Assembly (NCBI RefSeq): GCF_028389875.1
Contig: NC_084669.1
Coordinates: forward strand, 32,352,567-32,416,566
DNA length: 64,000 nt
Reading direction: 5' to 3'
Source of the DNA: Rhea pennata
Lineage: Eukaryota; Chordata; Aves; Rheiformes; Rheidae
A program made the translations under genes and the position numbers. The notes beneath the pieces were generated by a model, which saw nothing but the letters and a program-made list of their open reading frames with translations, searched no databases and was not told where the DNA came from. Positions 23,313-36,500 of the stretch are shown here, one piece after another (within the stretch, counting starts at the first letter, position 1; the number at the start of each line of letters is the position of its first letter).

Positions 23313-26300
23313 GTAAGCCTCAGAAAGTGAGTGTCATTGCTCTTTGTGAGCATTGGTATCAGTGACACAGGAGGGACTCCGAGAAGCAGCCCTGGAAGTT
23401 CAGTTTGAAAAGCACTGTTTCAGATTCCTACTGTAATTTGCTCTAAAAGCAGAATCCAGTAGAAAAGGAGACCTTCAGAGCCCAGAGCAGGAACAGAACA
23501 GCATAAAGAACTTGAAGGTAACAAGGTAAAGTTTGAGTTTACTAGACGTTTAAGGAGAAAAGAAGGGTCTAACCTGCAGATTTTGCATCTGTCTCCTATT
23601 TTTTTAAGTTGCCTACTACACAGGAAATCCTTTCACCTGGACAGAGGTTTCTCCAAGGTGACATCTTCACATTCAGCAGGGCTCTGCAACCTTCCAAGAC
23701 AAAAGCTGCCCAAGGGATAAACCAGTCCTAGCCCTTCCTGCACATTCTGCACCATTTTCCAGGTACCAGCACCACCATCATAACTCTGATGTTACTTTTC
23801 ACTCTCTTTCCAGCAGAAGAAGCATTGTGCTTGTTTATGAACTCAATACTGAGTCATTCCTCTCCTCAAGATTCAGTGCCAGCATATAAACCAACCAAGC
23901 CTCCAGTGTTCCTGTCACTCATGATTCACATGAACAGCAGAACTCAGTGTGCAGCCTGTTGTCTACACTAAGGTTGTGACTCTAACAAAACACCTGGTCA
24001 CCCCCTCCTTCAGGGGCCTCTGAAAATAACCATACGACCACATTGTTAAATCTGTATCTAAGAGCACAATGCCATATCATCTAACAAATCAGCTATATAT
24101 AAAAAACAATAAAAAATCGGAAACTTTCCTCAAATAACAGCCGAAGTCTAGCTTTTCTGCTTTACACTTCATTCTGAAAGGTATAGGTCAGAACCAGCCT
24201 AACAATCTGATGGCAATGATGCCATTATTGAGAAAAATGTCCAATTTAAAGACGGAGAGTACTAGTCTCTGCACTATCTCCCATACTTCCTGTGGAGACA
24301 GGAGGAGCCTGGTCATTGCTTTGAATAAATTAAATGAATCTCCACTAAGAACTTAGGTTATGATCTGTCTCTTCTATTTTCAGACAGTAGTGTTCATGGG
24401 AAGGTGAAGCTGTAGCTAAAGCACTCTCCATTCTGCTGCAGCCTTCCAGGTACACAGCCAGTTCAGGCTACCTAGCCACTTCTAAAACTAGGGATAGATT
24501 AAGTTGAAAGTTTAAGGTCAGTCATTTGAGTGGCTCTCTTAGGTTCCTGAGTACAGAAAATTAATATTTCTGATATGTCCCAATGGAAAGTTTTACAGTT
24601 ACACCAATGAGGACTGGCTGAGAAGCACACCGAGCAACTTGGCTTGTTTTCTAGGCCTCACCAATAAGCTAAGAAGGATTCGCAGATATTGAGAATAAGT
24701 GACATCTGATTGGAAAATATTTAAAATCAACATTTTGGCATGTAAAAAAACTGACAATGTTGTGATATAATATTTAATGCATTTGTAAGATTGGTGGGGA
24801 TCTGTAAGGCTTTCTCCTAAGCCTATCTTCATTTTGATAAAACCTGTGCACAAAATAACTGTATGGTGTTGCACAATGATATCTAGAGATGTCAAGTCAC
24901 CCCAGAAAAATATACTGTTCTGGACACCGCTAAGAAAGGGAGCTAAAGCTCTCTCCACTCTCTCATACAGACACACGCGCACATCAGGCTTCTTGATAAC
25001 TCATACTTTGAAATCCCATTGAACTTGCTGTGGAAGAATTTAACCCTGAGCAGGGACCAGAAATATTTGCCATAAAGACAATTCAGGAGATATATTTTGT
25101 ACATGAGGAGAAAAAGAAGTACAAAGACAACTGTGAAGTGCAGACTGGTCAGTTGAGTCTTCTATGATTTCAGAGAGTAATGAAGCTACCAACAATACAT
25201 AGCACTCTATGTTCTCACTTGGTTTCTAAGGGGCTTGCAGTATGAGGATAAAATTACTAGTGTGAGATGAGCAGGACTATTGCTATTCACTGCAATGGTG
25301 CCAAGGTTTCATCTCCTAATGCTTTAGCCACTGAAGCCCTATAATTAATATGAGTTAATTTGTTTATTTACCCTTTCCTATCTTCATCATGTAGAAAGCA
25401 GTTGCATGCATGAGCTAGAAAGCTCCGTTAGAAAACAAATGGCTTAACACTATCTTTGGGAGATCAATATCATGATTTGGAGGCAGCTTCATGATTTTAA
25501 ACACTTGGACTTGACAGTATCCCTGACAATAGATAATCAGAAACAGATTTTTGAAAATAAGAAAAAAGTTTGCTTACAATGAAGATCTGGATGCTGACTG
25601 TATACTGGGAGATGTTTTAGTTTGGAGGATTCTCTCTGGTATTTTTTATATAGAATTAACCAAAGAGGAAACCAATATTATGCGCTGACTAACTGTGCTA
25701 TGCCTTTGAGGACAACCGCTGTCCACCACAGAGAAGGATTCTTTTCTATCCCTACAACTCAGTCAGAGAACGAAACACAGAAAAAGTTTTATTACTAGGT
25801 TCACCTACATAAATAAATAAAGATTTGTATTCAGGGAGTCAGTTTCATAAGTGGGCCAAACTCTCCTGGTTTTGTAATGTGGCACAATCCTCTGTAAGCC
25901 AGACTTCCAACAGACATAGTGCCAGCTTCTCAGCTCAGACTAACAGCGCCCAAATCGGCCACAAGCGCTTTACACATAATATCTCCTACTGGGACAGAAT
26001 CTTTTAAAATCTGTCCTTAAGTCAATGAAACCACACCAGTTACATCTGCAAACAATTTGAACCATAATATTTTCCTCTGTAGTCACGCTTATGCAAAGCA
26101 GGGTGAGAGGGGGGTGAGGGAAGAAATATACTACTTTTTTAGCAACTGTCTGATCCACATCATTCTTAGGTATTTATGTTCAACAATTTAGAATACCCAG
26201 AAAAAAGCAGCAAGGCTTCTTTTTGTCCCAGAACAGAATAACTGATTAACTACATAAGAATACAAGAGTCACTTGTAACTGAAAAGTTACTCCTACTCTA

Positions 26301-29300
26301 TAGCTAAAAAAGCAGAGTGTTTCACTTTGTCCATGATGAAACTCCTCCATTATGGTGTGGGATCAGAACTCCTTTTCATACAGTTTTTATTTGCAGGGTA
26401 ATTATGCATCCATGGTTTTTGAAGAAAGAAAGGATTCAAAGATGGAATGGAAAGGTAGTTCTATATATGCAAAGAATCTGTAAACCTGTAGTTCAAAACA
26501 GGACATTAGAGTAGAAATCAGCAACTCATTTTGGGCACAGTTAATTCTGACTAGTGTAACTGATAATTACATTATTTTAAGAGTCTTCTGAGTCTCAGAA
26601 ATTGGCAGCAAACGTAATATTTCACCTATCTGGATAAAACTGTTCCTTGCCTCTAGGGCACTGCTGTTTATTTACCTCAACTCTATTAATTCAATCTTAC
26701 CAGGTATTCAGAAAACGTGTGATAATAGAATTGATCAAAACATACTGAACATTCTTTACCAGAGGATTGAGAAATAATTCATTTAAATAGTTCTTTTGCA
26801 ATATGCTTTGGCTACACTGTCCATCCCACTAGCTTCTTACAAGGATAAAGAATTACATCTATTATTGTCACTTTATAGTTTTCTTTTTCTCTCCACAGAC
26901 TTTAGCAAAATATTTACATAGCCTTATTTCACTTAGACCAGGAAGTTATAGTCTTTCTTTCCATAGTAAAACACAATTCTCCACCCTAAAGAAAAGTGTG
27001 TTAAAAGTAATGGCAAGACACAATGACAGTAAACAGTAGAACTGTAAGCATGTTCATGTCCCACTGCTAAAGCTGATACAAATGTAAGTAAATTAAATCA
27101 GAAATGGAAAGACCAGATCTTAAATGCACGATAGAAAGGAAGCTGAAAAGAACTACCTACAGCCTTCATTTAGCAATGAGCAAATCTGTTCCTCTTAAGA
27201 GCTGCTCTGGGCAGGGAAAGAAGCTCATTTCCAGGAGATGGTCCCTTTGTGGGAATCTGATCTCTTTTCCAAGTGATTCACAAGACTTTGCAGCTTCTTC
27301 CTCCTCACACCTTCCCCTATGTGCTGCAGGAGCAGGGGGGTCCCTTCACATGTTCTGCAGCGCCCTGTTTGCCCATGGAGCGCCTTCACTGAGTAGCTAG
27401 TGACTGCGCAGACAGTGCAACTCAAATACAGAAGTTCATGCAAAATGAGTTAGCAGTGCTACCATACCTCCACACTATACTTCCTATAGTATCTTCCTCC
27501 TTCCTGGAAATAGGATAAGACCAGCGAATTGCAGAGTTTTCGTAAGAATACTGACAAAATTTGGACATAAATCTAGTATCTGGATCAGAATTTTCTATTC
27601 CCAAAAGTTTAAGGGCAAGTTGCACACTGAGCTTTTCATTTGGCCTTTTACAGAATGCAGCTTGGATTTAAAGTCTGGTTGTTTTGGCTCAGACTAGTAT
27701 CCAAATCTTAAAAAACAATTCATTTAAAACAGTTAAAGGAAGTAGGGAAGGGTTTACTATACTTTTTCCTTATAACAGTGAAGTGTTTTGACTGGGAGGA
27801 ATTTGGATTGGGAGCCATCTTTTTACGGTATGTACTTTCAGGCCACACCACTGATCCTGATGGGCCTCTGGGCAATACTGTTAAAATAATAAATGTGGTG
27901 AATACCCATTGTTTATCCTAAGTTTAAAGTAATTGAATAATTTTACCATTAGGTGGCACCAAAGAATATTTTAACATTTAATACAAAGGATCATTAGAAA
28001 TGAAATCTGGAACAGTCTTAAAGCAGATATAGCCACTAAATAATAATAAAAAAATTCATATAGCGATCTTTACTATGCATATGAATACTCTAATTACTTG
28101 ACTATGACAGTTCATCAGAATGCAAGTTATGGCTAAATCCATGATTTCTTCATTAGCAAGATTTTTTCTATTCTTAATCAAACGTTGAAAGTATTTAATG
28201 TAAAACTGCCACATGGTTGGGCTTTAGTGAGATGAACTGCTTTGCAGTGTTTTAACCTACTGGAAAGAGAAACATGTATCTCTGTCCAGACAATTCCAAA
28301 CGTAGGCTACTACAGACAAACAAACAAAAAACAAAAAGAGAGAGACAGAGACCCTTTCAAGAGAAGAGTCCCTCTGCATATCTGGTACAATTGCAGCCAC
28401 GTCTATGAATAATTTACCAGCTAATGACCTCTTTTCTGTTTATGAAATAATACTCTTAAGAATAGCAAGGCAGGACATAAGCAGTAGCCATATGTTTCTT
28501 CTCGAATTCCAGCTAGACAAATGACCTGAAAATTGCTGTTGCAAGAACTTCTAAAACATATGGCTAAGTACAAGGAATTTGTTAACTTCTTGTGTCAGAT
28601 CCAAAAGTTTCCAATTATCAACAAAAGATGGCATACCAATCCAATTACTTCTGATATATTCCAGTCAGGACAGATTCCAAAGAACCATAGCTGTGTGGGT
28701 GTATGTGGTTTGAAATAACAGGAATCAGTGAAAAGTTAGTGTTAAAAAGAAATAAATAAAAGTAGACCATTTACATATCACATCCAGACAAATGCGTCCC
28801 AGTGTGCTGAATGTGCTTTCAACAGGAAGCAGGAATTTTTAGGCATTCTACCAATGCTGATTTCAAGCCATCATAAACTATTAGAGGTACGTTTACTTTC
28901 CAGCATTACAGAAGAGCCCTGCAACAGCTTATTTATTTCGTTTGTCAACAGAGTGGGGGGAAAAAAAGTTTCTTACATAAGATGATAAAAATGTACCAAA
29001 TCATTTTCAATTACATTTTTAAATGATTAATTGCAGATGCTTTTTAAAGGCAACATCCTTGTATTGCTGGATAAACATGAGGCTACAATTAACAGTCAGA
29101 ACATTGGTACATTATGCACATTACTGATATATCTGATTAAACAACTGGTCTGATCCCATGTTCTTACTCATGGGAATAGTTAGACACAGAATCTGTAGAC
29201 AAATCTATGTGTTTTCTCATCAAGCCTTACCCTAAGCATTCTACTTATCAGTAAGAGATGGAAAAATAATGAAATAATGGTATGTTCACAACTATGAACT

Positions 29301-32300
29301 ATAACTCATAGAACTGCCAAGAAAAAAAAAGAGCAACACATTTGTAAATCAATCTTTCATATTCATACTGTAAAATTATAGTTATGTCATTCTAAGAGCT
29401 GTATGTCAAGGATCATTCCTATTGCACTGTGTTAGTGTACTGACACAGCTCAAAGAGACATTCTTTCATAAATATTTTTCCTGCTTAATTTTTGTTTTAA
29501 TCACTCATTCATCTTGCAAGGAATATAAAGATCTACCGGTCTCTTTATGCTGTATTTATACTTGAATTCAGTGTGTTGAATGAAAGCCACTGCTTAGGTC
29601 CTTTATAATTAACTCCCAACTATTGCAAGTATTCTAAGTATTAAGCAACGAGTGGTAGCAAAACATACTAAGTAACAATTACCCATAAGGAAGCCAGTTA
29701 CTGAGGTGCTTGCCCTTTCATCAGTCACAGCCCTGCAGTTACTTCTCAGACATAGTCCCCCTTGGGTCAAATTGTGCAATGTCTGCTAGAGCGAAATTCA
29801 CTTCCTACACTATGAACCTCTGATTTGCTCTAGTGGCAGTTTGGCCCGACTAAAGGCTGCTGGTCTAACTGGGCTATTTGCAGAAGGAAAAGCCTGGGAG
29901 AAACCATGCTGCTGTGAACTGAGTAATGAAAGAAAATAAAACTAAACCTATGAGACTTTAGAATTTCATCCTCAACATTTTCAGCTAGTCAAGTTGAGCA
30001 CAAGGAAAACTGTTCCATTCTCATTGACATCAAAGGTAAATTTTGTTCGAGACAAACAATCACAAAATCCTTAACATAGGCTAAATGTTAAAATAATTGC
30101 ATAAAGAAAAACCTCAGAATAGCTTAAGGAGTCTAGAAATGCAATCTTTTCTTAATGGCTCAGTTTTCACTTTCATGAAACTGAACTAATTTCACTAATC
30201 TATCATTTATTGTATTAACTTTCAGAGTAAGAAACATTTAAGCCATTAATGTAAACAAAGGCAGGTTTTTTTAAACACAAAAATCTGTCTGGTCTAATTA
30301 ACTTGTCATAAAGAAAAAGAAAAGTAAAAAGTCACATTTTTGTACCTGTGTAGGCTATTTTTAAATACAGTCAGAGGATTCAAACAGTGGAATCATTCTG
30401 ACATTTGCTACCTCTGTGATACCTGAGTGGAGATAAATGATACATTTCTCTCAAACAGAGATAACTACTGTTCCTTATCAGAGCAAATAATATCTGGCAA
30501 TGTTCATAGGAATTTCCAATATTAACCCACCTGTAAACCAAGGAAAACATTTTCTCATAGCTCAGGAATCACAGTGCCATGGTAGCTCATTTGTAAGACA
30601 CTGGAATGTTGATTGTGAAACTTAATCTGGTATGAGCACATGGAGGTTTTTCAAAGATTAGCTATTGTTTTATCAGCTCCATGATGCAAAAAGAAGAGTT
30701 TTCACCAAAACTAATGGCAACTAAGTGATAATGCTTCCTCATCACTACAATAAACACTAGTAACCAGTAGTATTTCCTTTGGCTCCTTACTTTTTTTTTC
30801 AATTGAACTGTGGTAGGAGTATTCAGATGACTGCCCCATAAAGCAAACTACCCACTTCTAAATAAATCAGCAACAATCCCTCCATCAAAATACTAGTTCC
30901 CACTACACAATATGCTCCAGTTGTCAAATCTGGGCTCTCTCAGACCTCCATTAAGTAAGAGCCAAATACATATCTTTCCTTGCTCTTAATTTTGTTGCGG
31001 ATTGCGCTTTCTCCCTCAAGTGTTTTGTTTCACATGTTGTGAAGAAATATGTATATGTGACCAGTTTTAGCTCCTCTTTTTAGGTTTTAGAACAGTTCTG
31101 TCCATAAATTTAAGCTATTAAACACACATTGGTATTCTGGAACTACAGTGTGCCCATCACAGGGATCTGGGTCCTGCTTAGCGGCTCTCATGAGTGTTAA
31201 GAGCATTTACACAGGAATCTCTTTTGTCTGCTTATTACATTCAAACAGTCTGTTTCTCTACACCTGTGTTTAGAATCAGTGCATTGCTGTATATGTTCTG
31301 GTACATTATTCGTCCATTGTATTGTATTTCTGGACTTCATGTGAATGATCTGATGTCTCACTTCCTTGTACCTCAAACTTCACATTCCCTTTGTCTCTTT
31401 AGTACTATTTACTGCTTCTTACTCAAAATGAGTTTAAGGATATAGATTAGTGAGCTAAGCTTAATTTAGCATCCAGCATCTATCTGTGTAGAAACCTCTA
31501 GATTGCATGTCTCAGAAATGACAGCCCTCATCTCTCTGCTTTCTTAAGTCACTCTCCCAAGTCTTGTTGCTCTTCACTTTAATTCTGTCAGCTCTAAGCT
31601 TCTGTTTCTTTCGCATGATGGCAGTATAGAAGAGCACTGTGCTTTCTTAGTTGGAATCAATGCGGCACCCCTTAAGATTAATTTGGTTCAGTGGTTTCCG
31701 TCATGGTTTCATACTAGATTTCAGAAGACTTGTGTATTTTAAATATCCTGGCAGAATCAGATAAGACACACACAGTCCATTTTAGTATAAAATGCATAAG
31801 TAATTTTCTTAGAGCAAATGTGCAAAACTCCCACAACTATTCAAGTTAATTATTAAAAGACCTTTCCCGGAGTTAACCAAGTCAAGTTAGTGATCCATCT
31901 TATTTAAAAGTGTGCATACTAGAATAAAAAATATGGGACACTGTTTAATTGTTTTGTATTTCATCCATACATAGCTTTTATGTATTTATGTAATTGCACA
32001 CAGAAATGCGATATGAATACATAAAAGTAAAATATTGATAAACACTTTGTTAGTCATAACAAAAAAAAATGCAGTGAGCCACATGCTTTGAAGCTATCCA
32101 TGCTTCTCGGTGTCCCTCAGAATGCTATGGAAGACATAGCTGCATATTTGAAATTATTCTGGTGACTGCAACATTTCTTCAAACACTATGGCATTCATTC
32201 AGAAGGGAAAAAACAGACTTCTACATATAAAGATATATTTGCAAAGTTAATCCTAACTTCTACCTTTTGTACGGTTCACGGTCAATTGTGACTCATAGTC

Positions 32301-33387
32301 CTAACCAGTAACTATGCCAAAAATGCTCAAAAAGCAAATTTAATTTAGTTAAAGCCCACTATTATTTGCAGCTTTGCAGAAATACCAAAATGCAGAAGAG
32401 AATGAATGGGGAAAAAAGGTGGCACTACGGGAAATTAGATGTTTGGTTCCTATTGTAAATGAATAGAAATTGAGTGCCCAATTCCATCTGGTTTTGAGTA
32501 ACTCCACCCCTTCATTTTTTTATTTTTATTTTTTAAATACTCACCTACACAGCCTAAATCCAGACTGACAATAAGACAGTCATCATCATCATCTTCAGTT
32601 TAGCATTTTGGAAAGTAAATCTCCTGTCTCTTTTGCTGCCAGAAAACTGTTCAGCAGAGAAACAGAATGTCAGTGTGATCAACCTTACAAAAGGCGACAA
32701 TTTACTTGATACCAGCTGACGGGACATGTAGCTCCAGGGTAGAGACTAGTTGCTGCCTTCTCTATACAGTGAATCGTCCTTTCATCCCAAACCTAACTCT
32801 CTCCATGTCCCCCATCTATTAGCATCAGAAAGGATTACACAGTGCAAGAGAAAAGCTTCAGCGATCACAGTAAGGGCAGTGTATTTCCCAAAGGCTGCAA
32901 CAGTCGACAGTCGGTGACTATCTCTCCCTGTAGGTGAACTATTAGTGACCATCTTCAAAAAAAAAAATGAACAAAACCAAAAGTAAACCCTTTTGGGAAA
33001 AGTGTAGCTCCAAAGGAGGAGAAATGCACAAGCATACCACCGTATCTTAGAAACAGGAAAAAGAAATAAGAAGCAGGAAAGATGCAATGAAGTTACTGGA
33101 ACAAATTATTAAGACAACAGTTTTAAACGCCTAGAGCACAAATAATAACTGTCAAGAACATAATATGCCACGTCATCTCTTAAGAAAAAGCAGAAGATGT
33201 AATATAACTTGGAATAGAAGTAAAATAAGCCTTCCACAAAGTTGTGCACAACATCCTTTGAAATGAAATCAAACTGTGATCTACAGTAAGTTTCTAGAAG
33301 ATGACCATGCAACAATTTGAAAAATAATTTCAGGAAAAGAAACAAAAACAACTCCCCATAATTATATCACTGTAAAAAGGGGATAAC
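23313..33387. other. Intergenic DNA, AT-rich, no gene recognised
   Basis: About 10 kb without a supportable exon or RNA gene. From about 28 to 32 kb the sequence is AT-rich, almost free of recognisable repeats and low in CpG, with homeodomain-like TAAT words (for example around 28990-29040 and 30170-30260). That would suit developmental enhancers, but I cannot test conservation. The few longer open frames have no domain content. Confidence 0.5.
27945..27960 (+). promoter_or_regulatory. CTCF-like motif
   Basis: ACCATTAGGTGGCACC resembles the CTCF core CCA-NN-AGGTGGCAGC. It has the same orientation as the motif near 22.0 kb. It is supported by the motif alone. Confidence 0.25.
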
Positions 33388-33556
33388 AGAATCATAGACT
33401 CATTCAGGCTGAAAAGGAACTTCAAAGGTCAAATCAAGGCCAATTAGATCACGTTGCTCAGGGCCTCGCCCAGTCAAGATTTCATATCTCCAAAGATTAA
33501 GATTCCATAACCTCCCTGTGCAATCTCTTCCAGTGTCTAACCATCCTTATGGTGGT
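33388..33556 (-). repeat. CR1 LINE 3'-end fragment
   Basis: Read on +, it starts AGAATCATAGACTCATTCAGG and continues through GTTGCTCAGGGCCTCGCCCAGT and CAATCTCTTCCAGTGTCTAACCA, the reverse complement of the CR1 3' end including its tail. The insertion is therefore on the minus strand, 5'-truncated and old. Confidence 0.85.
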
Positions 33557-36500
33557 CACCACAAGGTAGGTATTGGTATTCCTAGTTCGAATTTTCATCT
33601 ACATGTATATTCATACTATGAGTGTACCAATGCATAAATATTACAACCAGAAAACTCTTTACCTTGCAGTACATGTAGCAAAAACTAAGGTTAGCTACCA
33701 CCAGGAGAATTTAACAATAGTGACAATTAAGCATGACAGCAGGTTGATGGGAACATAACCTCTCCTCGTGCCTGTGCCTGGCTCAGTCTGCTCTCTCACA
33801 GAAAGGTAGGTTTGCTCCTGAAGTTACGTTATCCAGTATAAATGGATGTTGTACTCTGGGGCAGCCTAGCTGTAGCCAGGCTCGTAACGACCCAGGTTCC
33901 AAAAACCACTGTCCCTGATGCACTTCAGCTCCTAGAAACATGCCCCAGCTGGGACTAGGGGCTAAGCTCCCTCACTCACACACCACTCCTGGGTCTCAGC
34001 ACATCTCATCAGGCTTCAAACTAAAACAACAAGATGACTTTCTGAGATCTTCCTCAGAATGAGACTCAATTTGTAACAACTCAAGACATTTAATTCCATT
34101 AAGTAGGAGTATTCATATGTGTACACTGTAAAATCATTAGGAAACACCTAGTTCTTCATAACTATGCTCTCTGCCTATTTCCCATTTTTGGTACATCAAC
34201 TACTAATAGTTCCAAGTAAGACTAGTTTTCTAAAGGGTTATTTTTTTTTTAACTAGAGAAGAATACAGTACCATATCCATCAGAATAGGATACAGGAAAA
34301 CAGCATCAGGTATTATAATATTTGAACATCAAGACTCTATCCAGTTTTGTTTTTTCCTCCATCTTTCAGGAAAGTTCGATCCAATAATTTAAATCTCTGC
34401 TAGCTTGTGATTCCCTTTCACCATCTCACCATACCCCAACAACAAAGCTATTTATTAACTCTTCCTTCCTTGTACAATATTTATTACAAAGTTACAGGGC
34501 TGAAGGATACACAAAGGTCACAAAGCAATGTTTTATTACATATTTAAATTTGAAGTTATAAAATAAGCTTAAGTTATTCCAACTCATAATTAACAACTCA
34601 AAAAGTCACAGGAGCATTCAAGTAGTTGTCTAAACTCATCCAGTCAGTCTCCTACAGAAACTCGCTTTCACTCTTTCATCACTCTGGGAAGCACACCCAT
34701 TTCCTTCAAAATAGTATGTCAAATCAACATCTTCCAACACAGCTAAAGAGCACCAAATGCGGACTATTTCCAACAGGAGGGAGAAAGTTCCATAGCTGCT
34801 ATCAGCTGACCCCTCTATGTATAAAAAGAAATGGCTGTAATCAGGCAACCCTGCTAAATATCCAGTTTTACTGTGAGTGTAGACAGTTGAGGGTAACACC
34901 AATTGTTCAGGAAAAATACTGATAATAAGATTTAGCAAAATTGGATACTTATTAGGCAAATTAGAGATCATGCTCAATGGTACTATCAAAGAATATTTGT
35001 TACACTAAGATCCAAATCTTTACCTGTTTCACATGCAAATCCATTTACTTCAACAGGTCTATGTAAATATGCCCAAAAGCAAAATATGTTTCTTCATATC
35101 TACTGAAGTTTTTGACTATTTACATTCACTAACCTGATAAAACACTATTACAGACTTGTGTTAGGAATGTAATTCAGTCATTTCAGTGCTTCCTGTCTCT
35201 GCCTCTATGGACTAGTAAACTTCACTTAAACAGTATGGTTACATTAACCTAGCTTTCCTTGCCATTCCAACTATGTTTTTCTTTCTTCTGAGTACTATGA
35301 GTCATTTCCTTAAATCTTTGCTGGTTTGGCTGCAGCCTTTAGGATAGTAAGAGCTGCCAATGCTCCTCTTCTATTCCACTTCTGGTTTTAATTCCACTGT
35401 GTTCTAGAACCATTTTTCTATCCCACTCGTTCTATCTAAGGTATTTTTGTTGAAGTAGATTTTCACCTACTGTAAATCATCCAAACTCAGCTGTCGGCAT
35501 AGCTTCTCCAAAACCATTCCAGTTGACACTTGTTGAGGGACTGATCCCTATGTTTGATTATCATTCTGTTGAAGCCCTTGTAGACAATTAGCTGTTTCCC
35601 ATGTGTTTGAAAAACATGGTTGTACTACTAAACTGTGGGAATAAGTGGAAAGAATCTTCACAAATAACTAGATAAAGCCTTCTTATGCATTTTGATGGCT
35701 CAGGCATTCTTCTACATATCACTATGGCTTGGGAAAAAAAATCCTCCAAAGAAACAGGAGAAGTATCAATACATGAAGTACTTGACTTCCTGAATGTGAA
35801 TAATTCATTTTTTATTCATCTCTTTCCTTACTGAACCATACACAGAACTCATTAAGCAAATTCTTAAGAAATACATCCAGATGGAGAATATAGATTACCT
35901 GCATCCTTGAAACACTTGGGTTCATGACTGTTACTGCTGCTGAAGTAACTCCTGTTGATGGTAGACATTAAAATACTCTGGAAAAGTACAAAAATACTAA
36001 AGGGCATCCCACAACAAAAGCATCTATGTCATAGAAATGTTACAGAGACGAGAGAGAAAAATGATTGGTGCAAAAAAAGCATGTAACATCAAGTAAGAAT
36101 ATATTCTACCTCACTGTAAGTGCTATACTGACAAAACTAGGGCACTCTGGTCTCTACTAATCTTCCCACTAGTGCCAACTGGAATGGTCCATGTTCCTGC
36201 ATCACATAACCCAGCTGTAGTCACAAGGCTGGCAAACCACTCCATTTAGATCAGGGTTGCATTGGCCTTAGGCAGGAAGTCACTGAAAATCTAAGGTTAC
36301 TCTCTTCCTTATCATGGCCTGTGTTTCATATGGGTGCATTAAACTAGTTTTACCAATGATTTAATCACAAGGTAACTCCTCAATACACCAAACAGGAAGA
36401 AACCCTCACCTCTCCCCTTCCTGAGTTCGATATGAAAATGATCATATCGTACAGCCTATATAATATGAAGTCTGAACCAGAAGAAAATAGGACCTTCTCA

